NCBI RefSeq assembly: GCF_027257935.1
Contig: NZ_JANZKW010000001.1
Span: forward strand, 1 to 64,000
Direction of reading: 5' to 3'
Source: Chitinimonas sp. BJYL2
Lineage (GTDB): Bacteria; Pseudomonadota; Gammaproteobacteria; Burkholderiales; Chitinimonadaceae
Length of the DNA stretch: 64,000 bases
Shown: positions 44,709-52,381 of the stretch, in pieces
How the letters are laid out: every line of letters starts with the position of its first letter
How positions within the stretch are numbered: position 1 is the first letter of the stretch
Made by a program: the position numbers and the translations under genes
The notes under the pieces: generated by a model
Databases searched by the model: none
What the model was told of the DNA's origin: nothing
The model's input: only the letters and a program-made list of their open reading frames with translations

Positions 44709-44736
44709 ATTATAGGTTCGAAAAAATCGCTGTCAA
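44709..44736 (-). promoter_or_regulatory. Consensus sigma70 promoter of the tRNA cluster
   Basis: On the minus strand: TTGACA (44736-44731), 16-base spacer, TATAAT (44714-44709), reading into tRNA-Gly copy 1. Both hexamers are perfect. Confidence 0.85.
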
Positions 44737-44836
44737 GCATGTTGGTGACACACGCTCTGCCCTCTAAAGCCCGGCAGCCGGACTTGTGGCGCTAAGTGCT
44801 TGTTCTGGCAGGCGGGCCAACTCAGACTCGTTGCCT

Positions 44837-44868
44837 GAAAAAAACGGCGCGTCCCTCAGGACACGCCG
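44837..44868 (-). terminator. Orphan minus-strand terminator
   Basis: On the minus strand: CGGCGTGTCC, loop TGAG, GGACGCGCCG, then TTTTTTTC. Ten-base stem with one G-T or mismatch pair. It has no coding gene upstream on that strand until beyond 45191, so it may end a small RNA. Confidence 0.75.
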
Positions 44869-45191
44869 CCAAGACTCCCCAACGAAACAGTACAACCCCG
44901 CCGCAAGAACTTCCGGGGTCGACTGGGACGGGTATATGCAGGGACTGTGCCAATTCATTCCGACCCTGGAAGAATCTTGCAAAAATAGAAGCAAGAGACT
45001 GTTTTTAAAAGAAATATTCAAGATCAACTTGAGCATACACAGGGTGGGATAGCCTGGCGGCGGCGGATTGGCATGCTGCACTGCAGCGCCCGGTTCGCCC
45101 CATTCTGGTACCCTATGCGCCAAAGGTGGGCGAGCAACAAATAATGCGTCGGGATTTGCTTAACGGATGCGGCTGCTAAGATGGAAAAGCC

Positions 45192-46088
45192 ATGACGACC
45201 AAACCGCCAACTCGCCCCCTGATCATTCCGCCATTGCCACCCGTGACTACCTCGGCCGGGAGCCGCGAGTTCAAGTTCACCCAGCAGGATTTTGATCGGG
45301 TGAAGAAGCTCATTTATGAGTACGCGGGCATCGCCCTCAACGAGAGCAAGCACGATATGGTTTATGGCCGCTTGGCCAAACGCCTGCGCGCACTAGGAAT
45401 GACCAATTTTCAGGATTACCTGGCCTTGCTGGAGCGGGGTAGCGGCAACACGGCGGAGTGGGAAGCCTTCATCAACTCGCTGACTACCAACCTCACGTCA
45501 TTCTTTCGTGAGTCTCATCACTTTCCAATGCTGCGGGATCATCTGCGCGCCAATCAATCGCAGGGTCCGCAAAACATCTGGTGTTCAGCCTCTTCCACCG
45601 GCGAGGAGCCTTGGTCTCTGGCCATCACGGCGGCAGAGGCCTTTGATACCCTGCGACCGCCCGTCAAGATCATCGCAACCGATCTGGACACCAATGTGCT
45701 GAAGATCGCCCAGGCGGGTGTCTACAGCGCCGACAAGGTCGACAAGCTCACGCCGGCCCAGCTGACGCGCTTCTTCAACAAGCGCGCTGACGGGCAATAC
45801 GAGATCAAGACTGAGCTCAAGGAAATGATGACCTTCCGCAAGCTCAACCTGATCGAGCCGATCTGGTCGGTGCGGGGGCCCTTCGACGCGATGTTCTGCC
45901 GTAACGTAATGATCTATTTCGACCGGCAGACGCAACTCAAGATACTGGAGCGTTTTGCGCCGTTATTGCGTGATAACGGTTTGCTGTTCGTGGGGCACTC
46001 GGAAAATCTGTACCACGCATCGCATCTGTTCACGCTCAAGGGCAAGACCGTCTACGAGCGCGAAAAAGGCACCCGGACGGGTGCCTGA
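45192..46088 (+). CDS. cheR: Chemotaxis protein methyltransferase CheR
   Basis: A 298-residue SAM-dependent glutamate methyltransferase of chemoreceptors. The all-alpha N-terminal domain (FTQQDFDRVKKLIYEYAGI) is followed by the Rossmann domain with IWCSASSTGEEPWSLAI (SAM loop), IIATDLDTNVLKIA, and FDAMFCRNVMIYFD. A 30-residue unstructured N-terminal extension precedes them. No cheA/W/Y or receptor genes adjoin, so it is either an orphan or part of a signalling system elsewhere. Confidence 0.94.
   Translation: MTTKPPTRPLIIPPLPPVTTSAGSREFKFTQQDFDRVKKLIYEYAGIALNESKHDMVYGRLAKRLRALGMTNFQDYLALLERGSGNTAEWEAFINSLTTNLTSFFRESHHFPMLRDHLRANQSQGPQNIWCSASSTGEEPWSLAITAAEAFDTLRPPVKIIATDLDTNVLKIAQAGVYSADKVDKLTPAQLTRFFNKRADGQYEIKTELKEMMTFRKLNLIEPIWSVRGPFDAMFCRNVMIYFDRQTQLKILERFAPLLRDNGLLFVGHSENLYHASHLFTLKGKTVYEREKGTRTGA
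46063..46085 (-). terminator. Terminator of the gspC-D-E operon, inside the 3' end of cheR
   Basis: On the minus strand GGCACCC, loop GTCC, GGGTGCC, then TTTTTCGC. Seven-base perfect stem ten bases beyond the gspE stop, overlapping the last cheR codons. Confidence 0.75.
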
Positions 46089-46094
46089 ACCGGA

Positions 46095-47567
46095 TCACGC
46101 CTCGCGCGTGACCCGCAAGATCTCTTCGAGCGTGGTTCGGCCTGCAATGACCTGCTGGATACCATCGGTCCGCAGGCTGCTCATGCCGCCGCGCGCGGCG
46201 GCTTCGCGCAGACTGGCTTCTGACGCGCCATCATGAATCTGGCGGCGGATTTCATCATCCACCGTCAGCAACTCGAAAATCCCGGCACGGCCCTTGTAAC
46301 CCAGATGATTACAGGCCGCACAGCCCGTGGCCCGGTATACCGTCGCACCCGGCTCGATGCCCAGTGCGGTGGCCTCTGCCAAGTCGGCCGCCGCAGCCTG
46401 TTTGCAGGCCGGGCAAAGCTGGCGGAACAGGCGCTGTGCCAGCACGCCGATCAGGCTGGAGGCCAGCAGGAAGGGTTCAATACCCATATCTACCAGCCGC
46501 GTGATCGCGCCCGGTGCATCATTGGTGTGCACGGTGGCGAGCACCAAGTGGCCGGTCAGCGAGGCCTGTACGGCAATCTGCGCGGTTTCCAGATCACGGA
46601 TTTCACCGATCATGATGACATCCGGATCCTGCCGCAGTATCGCCCGCAAGGCGCGCGCAAAGCTCATGTCGATGCGCGGGTTGACCTGGGTCTGGCCGAC
46701 GCCGTCGAGGTCGTATTCGATCGGGTCTTCCACCGTCATGATGTTGGTGGTGCTGGCATCCAGCGCGGCCAGCGCGGCATAGAGCGTGGTGGTCTTGCCC
46801 GAGCCGGTGGGCCCGGTAACCAGAAGAATGCCGTGTGGCTCGCGGGTCAGGCGCAGCATGGCATCCAGCGTGCTGCCACGCATGCCCAGCTTTTCCAGAT
46901 CCAGTCGCCCTGCAGATTTATCGAGCAGGCGCAGCACGGCACGTTCGCCGTGCCCTGTGGGCAGCGTGGAGACCCGTACATCCACCGGCCGGCCAGCGAT
47001 ACGCAGGGTGATGCGGCCATCTTGCGGCAGACGCTTTTCCGAAATATCCAGATTCGCCATCACCTTGATCCGCGACACGATGGCGGCATGCAAGGCCCGC
47101 TTGGGCTCGATGACATCGCGCAGCTTGCCGTCAATGCGAAAGCGCACGACCGAGCGGGTTTCGAAGGGTTCGATATGGATATCGGACGCCCCCTCGCGCA
47201 GCGATTCGGTGAGCAAGGCGTTGATCAGGCGGATGATTGGGGCGTCGTCCTCGGCCTCCAGCAAGTCCTCGATGGCGGGCAGGTCCTGCGCCAGTCGGCT
47301 GAGGTCCAGATCCGATTCAATGTCTTCAGCCACATCGGCAGACTGGCTGTCCTGACGGGCAAACAGTTGCGACAGTCGGGCATCGAACGCCGCGGTATCG
47401 AGCACTTCCACGTTCACCGGCTTACCGATCAGGCGGCGCAGCTCCATCAGGCCGCCCAGATCCGCGCCCTTACGCAGCAACACATCGACTGAATCGCCGT
47501 GATCGGCAATATCCACCGCGCCGCGCTGGCGGGCAAACCCGTAGCTGGCTCGACGCTGATACATCAT
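46095..47567 (-). CDS. gspE: Type II secretion ATPase GspE
   Basis: A 490-residue secretion ATPase. After an N1-like domain come ASDIHIEPFETRSVVRFRID, Walker A GPTGSGKTTTLYAAL (about residues 259-273), Walker B DPDVIMIGEIRD, GHLVLATVHTNDA, and the zinc tetracysteine (CPACK ... CAACN). It powers pseudopilus growth from the cytoplasm. Start at ATG 47567 overlaps the gspD stop by four bases. An adjacent in-frame ATG at 47564 is equivalent. Confidence 0.97.
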   Translation of the reverse strand: MMYQRRASYGFARQRGAVDIADHGDSVDVLLRKGADLGGLMELRRLIGKPVNVEVLDTAAFDARLSQLFARQDSQSADVAEDIESDLDLSRLAQDLPAIEDLLEAEDDAPIIRLINALLTESLREGASDIHIEPFETRSVVRFRIDGKLRDVIEPKRALHAAIVSRIKVMANLDISEKRLPQDGRITLRIAGRPVDVRVSTLPTGHGERAVLRLLDKSAGRLDLEKLGMRGSTLDAMLRLTREPHGILLVTGPTGSGKTTTLYAALAALDASTTNIMTVEDPIEYDLDGVGQTQVNPRIDMSFARALRAILRQDPDVIMIGEIRDLETAQIAVQASLTGHLVLATVHTNDAPGAITRLVDMGIEPFLLASSLIGVLAQRLFRQLCPACKQAAAADLAEATALGIEPGATVYRATGCAACNHLGYKGRAGIFELLTVDDEIRRQIHDGASEASLREAAARGGMSSLRTDGIQQVIAGRTTLEEILRVTREA

Positions 47568-49639
47568 TGCGCAGAACCCGTCGGGGCCTCTGCCGGCTTG
47601 GCAGGCCGCACATCCAGCACTGGCAGGGCCACCTCGGGCAGATCGGGCAGCATGACGCGGCGATCGGATTGGTAGGCCTGCTGGGTTTCGCGCAGCATCT
47701 GGTAACGCTCGTTGCTGAGGGTGGCGGCACTCTGGCTATCGCGCAGCACCACCGGGCGCAGGAAAACCATCAGATTGGTGCGGCCGCTGGAGCGCTTCTC
47801 ATAGCGGAACAGATTACCCAGCACCGGGATATCGCCCAGCAGCGGGACCTTGTTCACACCTTCGGACACCTTGTTCTCGATCAGGCCGCCGAGCACGATG
47901 ACCTGACCATCATCCACCAACACCTTGGAGTCGATGGTGCGCTTCTTGGTGGCAATGCCCGTGCCGTTGGTGGAAACGCTGGCATCAATGCTGGATACCT
48001 CCTGCGATACCGACAGCGTGATCGCACCGCCCTCGGACACCTGCGGCTTGACCTTGAGCTGGATACCCACGTCCTTGCGTTCCACGGTGGTGAACGGGTT
48101 CTGGTTGGCGCCGGTGGACGACTGCGTACCGGTAATGATGGGGATATTCTGACCCACGAGGATCTTGGCCTCCTCGTTATCCAGCGTCAGCAGGTTGGGC
48201 ATGGAGAGCACATTGCCATCACCGTTGGCCTCGATCGCCGTGGCAATCGCACCCAGCGTGGGCGTCTTGCCGTCGCCGCTGACACTGCCGTTGACCACGC
48301 CCAGCGTAAACCCGGCCGGCAATGCCGAATACGACTTGGTTGCCACTGCCGCCGCAATATTGGCGAGGCTGGAACCACCCTGCCCCAGATTGCTCAGGCC
48401 GATGGTATTGGCCTTGTCGCTACCACCACCGACAAGCCACTGGATGCCGAACTCGCCACTCTTGTCGATGGAGACTTCGGCAATCATCGCCTCCACATAA
48501 ACCTGCGCGCGGCGCACATCCAGCTTGTCGATCACCGCACGGATATTGTTGTAGACATTGTCGGGCGCGGTCACGATCAAGGCATTGGTGGTGGCATCGG
48601 CCTGAATCGCCACGCCATTGCCTGCCTGCCCACCCGCACTGCCACCACCCGTGGTGACCACCGGCATGGCGGAGGCCGACTGGACCGGTGTACCGCCCAG
48701 ACCAGACTGGCTCACGCTGGTGAAGTTGCTGCTGGCCTGCTGCGGCACATCGGTCCCGGTGAGAATCGCCTTGAGCGTGGCAGCCAGCTTGGTGGCCTCG
48801 GCATTGCGCAGATAGATCACATGGATATTGCCGCCCGCTGCACTCTCTTTGTCGAGGCTGGCGACAATCTTGCGGATCTGCGCAAGATGGGCGGCGTTAT
48901 CACCGCGCACCAGCAGACTGTTGCTGCGCACATCCGCCACCAAGGAAGTCTTGCGTACTCCGTCAGGGGACACCAGTGGTGCCGTAGCGCCCGCGCCACT
49001 GCTGACGATGACCTCAGGCATCAACCGGCCGATCATCTGGCCCACGTCCGGCGCCGATGCATAGTTCAGCTTGAGCACCTCCAGATCGGCTGCGGCCGGC
49101 TGATCGACCAAGGCCACGATCTGGTTCAGACGCTTGATATTGTCGGCGTAGTCAGTAATGACCAGGATATTCGCGCCGGGGTAAGGCGTAATGGAGTTGT
49201 TCGGGGTAATCAGGGGCCGCAATACCGGCACCAGTGCCTGCGCCGACTCATGCTTGAGCGGGTACACCTGGGTCACAATGCGCTCGCCACTGGCATTGAG
49301 CTTGGGACCCAGGGTCAGACCATAGCTCTGCTTGGCATCGGCTTCCGGCACGATACGCACTGCACCCGCCACTTCCACCACGGCAAAGCCTTGCAGCCGG
49401 AGCGCCGCCAGCAGGATTTCGTACACATCCTTCTGCCGCACCGGGCTGGCCGACACGATATTCACCGTGCCCTTCACCCGGGGATCGAGCACGAAATTCT
49501 TGCCCGTAATCAGCCCCACCGCTTTGACCGTGGATTCGATGTCCGAATTGACGAAGTTGAGCATCACCTTGTCATCTGCAGCCCACACCTGACCGGTGAG
49601 CAACAAGGCAAGGGCGAGCGTCTTTAGCTGTCTTTTCAT
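47564..49639 (-). CDS. gspD: Type II secretion outer-membrane secretin GspD
   Basis: A 691-residue secretin with a signal peptide (LALALLLTGQVWA). It carries N0 (VMLNFVNSDIESTVKAVG), N1-N3 repeats (e.g. PGANILVITDYADNIKRL, IHVIYLRNAEATKLAATL), and the C-terminal secretin domain (VLSMPNLLTLDNEEAKILVG, VLVDDGQVIVLGGLIENKV, VPLLGDIPVLGNLFRYE). It forms the outer-membrane gate. The C-terminal about 60 residues, DLPEVALPVLDVRPAKPAE, may hold the pilotin-binding S-domain; no pilotin is nearby. Overlaps gspC and gspE. Confidence 0.97.
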   Translation of the reverse strand: MKRQLKTLALALLLTGQVWAADDKVMLNFVNSDIESTVKAVGLITGKNFVLDPRVKGTVNIVSASPVRQKDVYEILLAALRLQGFAVVEVAGAVRIVPEADAKQSYGLTLGPKLNASGERIVTQVYPLKHESAQALVPVLRPLITPNNSITPYPGANILVITDYADNIKRLNQIVALVDQPAAADLEVLKLNYASAPDVGQMIGRLMPEVIVSSGAGATAPLVSPDGVRKTSLVADVRSNSLLVRGDNAAHLAQIRKIVASLDKESAAGGNIHVIYLRNAEATKLAATLKAILTGTDVPQQASSNFTSVSQSGLGGTPVQSASAMPVVTTGGGSAGGQAGNGVAIQADATTNALIVTAPDNVYNNIRAVIDKLDVRRAQVYVEAMIAEVSIDKSGEFGIQWLVGGGSDKANTIGLSNLGQGGSSLANIAAAVATKSYSALPAGFTLGVVNGSVSGDGKTPTLGAIATAIEANGDGNVLSMPNLLTLDNEEAKILVGQNIPIITGTQSSTGANQNPFTTVERKDVGIQLKVKPQVSEGGAITLSVSQEVSSIDASVSTNGTGIATKKRTIDSKVLVDDGQVIVLGGLIENKVSEGVNKVPLLGDIPVLGNLFRYEKRSSGRTNLMVFLRPVVLRDSQSAATLSNERYQMLRETQQAYQSDRRVMLPDLPEVALPVLDVRPAKPAEAPTGSAQ

Positions 49640-50541
49640 GGCGTTGGGCGATTTTCGATACGGTAACGCAGCTGCACGGGTGTGCCGTTGCGGATAACTG
49701 AAACCTGGACCTGGCTAGACTGACTGAATGCTGCGTAAAGCGCCGAGATATCGGCGGCACGCTGCAAAGGGGTGCCGTTGACACTGCTGATCACATCGCC
49801 ACTTTGCAGCCCTAACGGACCTGCGAGCGGCTGCGCAGCCGCATTTTCCACCACGATGCCAGCACCCGGCGCATCCACCAAACCACGCGCCCAGTCAGCA
49901 ACATTCAGTGTTTGCATGCCCTCGACCAGGGTTTGCCGGTTCAACAACCTGTCGTCGCCGGATCGGGCTGCGGAGGGCCCCAGCCTGCCCCGGTCCGCGC
50001 GCGACATCCGCTCGCCACGCTCGCCATACCCCTCGGGGCGGCGCGCAGGCTCGCCCTGCTGCACAGGTGGCGCTGCCGGCGGCAGACCACCAGCCAAGGC
50101 CACTCCGCTGGCGGCAGGCTTGGCATCCAGCTCCAGCCGTTCCCGGCGACCGCGGTTATCCACGATCACATGATCGAAACCGACATCTGAAAGACGCACC
50201 CCGGACTGGATCTCCTCACCAACCCGGACGGCCAGCGCAGCTTGTCCAGGCTGCTCGAAGATGGCGGCAGCCGGGCTGGCGTGGGCAATCACGCCGCGCA
50301 GCTTGAGGTTCAGGGAAGACGGCTGCAGATCGCCCGCAGGAGGGCCGAACAAGGCGGCCAGCGCCGAGACATCCACAGGCGCAGGCCGCGTAGCGGAAAG
50401 CGGCGGCGCAGCGACCGGCAGGCTGGGTGCCGGGCCGACAAGCAGCCAGAACAATCCTGCGGCCAACCAGGCAACGATCAGCAACAGGGCTGCATTCAGG
50501 CAGCGATAGAACCACGGCGAAGTGGGTAGAGAGATGATCAT
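49636..50541 (-). CDS. gspC: Type II secretion inner-membrane coupler GspC
   Basis: A 301-residue bitopic protein: one membrane helix (NAALLLIVAWLAAGLFWLLV), a Pro-rich linker, the homology-region domain (LNLKLRGVIAHASPAAAIFEQPG), and a C-terminal PDZ-like domain (LGLQSGDVISSVNGTPLQRA). It links the inner platform to GspD. First gene of the gspC-D-E operon; ATG overlaps gspD by four bases. A Gly/Arg-rich stretch of about 60 residues between HR and PDZ domains is longer than usual. Confidence 0.92.
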   Translation of the reverse strand: MIISLPTSPWFYRCLNAALLLIVAWLAAGLFWLLVGPAPSLPVAAPPLSATRPAPVDVSALAALFGPPAGDLQPSSLNLKLRGVIAHASPAAAIFEQPGQAALAVRVGEEIQSGVRLSDVGFDHVIVDNRGRRERLELDAKPAASGVALAGGLPPAAPPVQQGEPARRPEGYGERGERMSRADRGRLGPSAARSGDDRLLNRQTLVEGMQTLNVADWARGLVDAPGAGIVVENAAAQPLAGPLGLQSGDVISSVNGTPLQRAADISALYAAFSQSSQVQVSVIRNGTPVQLRYRIENRPTP

Positions 50542-50718
50542 CCGTTGCAGGGAGCAAGCCCGTGGGGTGCGCAGGCGCGCACGGCAGGCGGATTTATATC
50601 AGCAAGCCGGCCCCACCGCCATGCCGCTGCGTTTTCCAGTGCGCGCGTTGACACCCTGAGCCGGGCCATGCTTTAATCCGCCCCCTTTGCTGCTGGCCAC
50701 GTGCTACGGCAAAGTTCT

Positions 50719-50795
50719 GGAGTGGTAGTTCAGTTGGTTAGAATACCGGCCTGTCACGCCGGGGGTCGCGGGTTCGAGTCCCGTCCACTCCGCCA
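50719..50795 (+). tRNA. tRNA-Asp(GTC), copy 1
   Basis: 77 nt: GGAGTGG acceptor, anticodon GTC in CCTGTCACG, GTTCGAGTC T-arm, encoded GCCA. Confidence 0.95.
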
Positions 50796-50891
50796 ACAAG
50801 TTTTCGCGCTGAGCCAGTCTGTATCGGCTTGACGCAACAAGGCAGCGCATGATTGAATGCGCGCCTTTCCGGAATCGGGAAACCAGATTTC

Positions 50892-50966
50892 GGGCGGTTA
50901 GCTCAGGGGTAGAGCACTGCCTTCACACGGCAGGGGTCACTGGTTCGATCCCAGTATCGCCCACCA
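50892..50966 (+). tRNA. tRNA-Val(CAC)
   Basis: 75 nt: GGGCGGT acceptor, anticodon loop TTCACAC (anticodon CAC), encoded ACCA. Between two tRNA-Asp copies. Confidence 0.92.
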
Positions 50967-51000
50967 GTTTGGGTGTGTTGCTCGCAAGACAGCGCACCAT

Positions 51001-51077
51001 GGAGTGGTAGTTCAGTTGGTTAGAATACCGGCCTGTCACGCCGGGGGTCGCGGGTTCGAGTCCCGTCCACTCCGCCA
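51001..51077 (+). tRNA. tRNA-Asp(GTC), copy 2
   Basis: 77 nt, identical in sequence to copy 1. Confidence 0.95.
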
Positions 51078-51084
51078 GCATCAA

Positions 51085-51117
51085 GCAAAAGCCCAGTCGC
51101 AAGACTGGGCTTTTTGC
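51085..51117 (+). terminator. Terminator of the Asp-Val-Asp tRNA operon
   Basis: GCAAAAGCCCAGTC / GACTGGGCTTTTTGC with a GCAA loop. The A-rich left flank also allows termination of the minus-strand oxygenase gene. Confidence 0.9.
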
Positions 51118-51150
51118 ATTGCTTCCCTGCCGATGGGCAGCCCGCCGTGG

Positions 51151-51747
51151 TCAGATCCACGCGATGGCGGGCCCGCCGCGGATCCAGCTCACCAGCACCT
51201 GCTTGCAACCGGCCTCAACCGGCAATGCCGCATGCAGATATTCGGACGGGAAAGCAATCGCCATCCCGGTGCGCGGCTCAATCTGGAATCCCATATCCGG
51301 GAAACAGGTGCCACCACCCACGAAGTCTTCATTGAGATAACAGACCACCGAAAACGCCCGATGGTCCAGTGACCCGCCATTGTCGCGATGCGGCAGATAG
51401 CGGCCACCTTGGGTGTAACGGATTGCGCAGAACTCCTGCGGCTCGATATCGGATTTGCCGAATTCCGCCACCAAGCCGGGAACCAGCTTCTGCTCGATAC
51501 GCCGGCAGAAACGATTCATGACCTTGCGTACACCGGCAAACTCGCTGACTTCCGCCAAGCGGACCTCCGGCATCAGTTCAATCGCTTCCTCGCCGGTATC
51601 GCTGGCATTGACCACATGAGCCGGCGCCCAGTCCCGCGCAGTGAGCAGCGCACTGCGAATGCGCTCACACTCGGCCTCGCTGAATAATCGCTCGTAAACG
51701 ATGCCACTCTGCGCCAGCTGCGCTGTCGATGCGTAAGGTTCAACCAT
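51151..51747 (-). CDS. 2-oxoglutarate/Fe(II) oxygenase, prolyl 4-hydroxylase-like
   Basis: A 198-residue cupin-fold dioxygenase. The Fe(II) facial triad is H120-x-D122 (PHRDNG) and H172 (YLHAALPV), with K182 as the likely 2-oxoglutarate anchor. CVICYLNED and GGGTCFPDMG match the P4H-type domain, which hydroxylates proline in proteins or peptides. It lies 104 bases downstream of, and in the same direction as, a Pro-repeat protein gene, making that protein a natural candidate substrate. Start ATG 51747. Confidence 0.85.
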   Translation of the reverse strand: MVEPYASTAQLAQSGIVYERLFSEAECERIRSALLTARDWAPAHVVNASDTGEEAIELMPEVRLAEVSEFAGVRKVMNRFCRRIEQKLVPGLVAEFGKSDIEPQEFCAIRYTQGGRYLPHRDNGGSLDHRAFSVVCYLNEDFVGGGTCFPDMGFQIEPRTGMAIAFPSEYLHAALPVEAGCKQVLVSWIRGGPAIAWI

Positions 51748-51850
51748 CGGGCAATACGACTCCTTTCAGACTCAGCGCCGCTTCGGCACGGCAGACTGTG
51801 CCGCTCACGCCAACCCGAAGCCGGGCATCGGGCTGGCATCCCGCGACGGA

Positions 51851-52282
51851 TCACTTCTTTTTGCTGGCGGGCTTGGCGGCTGGCTTCTTGGCTTTGGGCT
51901 GCTTGGCCGCCGCTGCGGCCGGTGGGGGCTTGGGTGGGCCGCCGACATTCGGCTTCGTGGGCGGCGGTTTGGGTGGGCCGCCCACATCCGGTTTCATGGG
52001 TGGCGGCTTGGGCGGGCCGCCCACGGGCGTGGTCAGGCCGGGGGGTTTGGGTGGACCTCCCAGCGCCTTGGCACCCTTGGGTGGTTTGGGCGGTCCATTA
52101 TCGTCACCGGCCTCTCCCTTGGTGGCCAGGGTCAGATTCGACAACAACTCATCAGAAATTCCGACGCCGTGCTGGCGCAGCAGCGCCGATGTCTGCCCCA
52201 GGAATTCCAGGCGCAGCCGGTTGTTCTTGCTCAGCACGGATTGCAGTTTGGTCAGTTCGGCCTTGGTATCGGTTTTTGCCAC
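51851..52282 (-). CDS. Pro-rich repeat protein, putative oxygenase substrate
   Basis: A 143-residue protein. Residues 1-60 form a hydrophilic helical head (AKTDTKAELTKLQSVLSKNN ... LLSNLTLATKGEAGD). Residues 61-122 hold five PPKPP motifs; four are GGPPKPP (from about 75, 88, 101, 114) in 13-residue periods. The tail is Lys/Ala-rich (KAKKPAAKPASKKK) as in DNA-binding tails. Start GTG 52282 has GGAGACGTCAA upstream; the longer frame from 52312 begins within a poor leader. No signal peptide. The repeat DNA matches the protein period (39 bases). It might be a small nucleoid-associated or ribosomally modified protein. Confidence 0.7.
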   Translation of the reverse strand: MAKTDTKAELTKLQSVLSKNNRLRLEFLGQTSALLRQHGVGISDELLSNLTLATKGEAGDDNGPPKPPKGAKALGGPPKPPGLTTPVGGPPKPPPMKPDVGGPPKPPPTKPNVGGPPKPPPAAAAAKQPKAKKPAAKPASKKK

Positions 52283-52381
52283 TTGACGTCTCCTCAGGGG
52301 AAAGTGCGACATTGAAGCTCGCGCCTTTGAGACTAGGCAGTTGCGCTAGACTGTCAAGAATTTGCCGACTGCGATATCTGC

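Larger units (their letters stand above)
44670..45191. other. 522-base spacer between tRNA cluster and cheR
   Basis: Holds the tRNA promoter (44709-44736) and a rho-independent terminator on the minus strand (44837-44868) that serves no annotated gene. A minus-strand frame of 119 codons (44764-45123) crosses it but lacks a ribosome site and runs through the terminator, so I do not call it a gene. A dyad TCAAG-ATCAA-CTTGA sits at about 45018-45032. Confidence 0.5.

Noticed and set aside
44764-45123. 119-codon minus-strand frame
   Set aside because: Runs through a strong minus-strand terminator and has no ribosome site.
46233-47492. 419-codon plus-strand frame
   Set aside because: Antisense shadow of gspE.
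47567-49627. 686-codon open frame on the plus strand
   Set aside because: Exactly antisense to gspD; an effect of GC-rich codon bias, with low-complexity His/Arg/Gln-rich translation.
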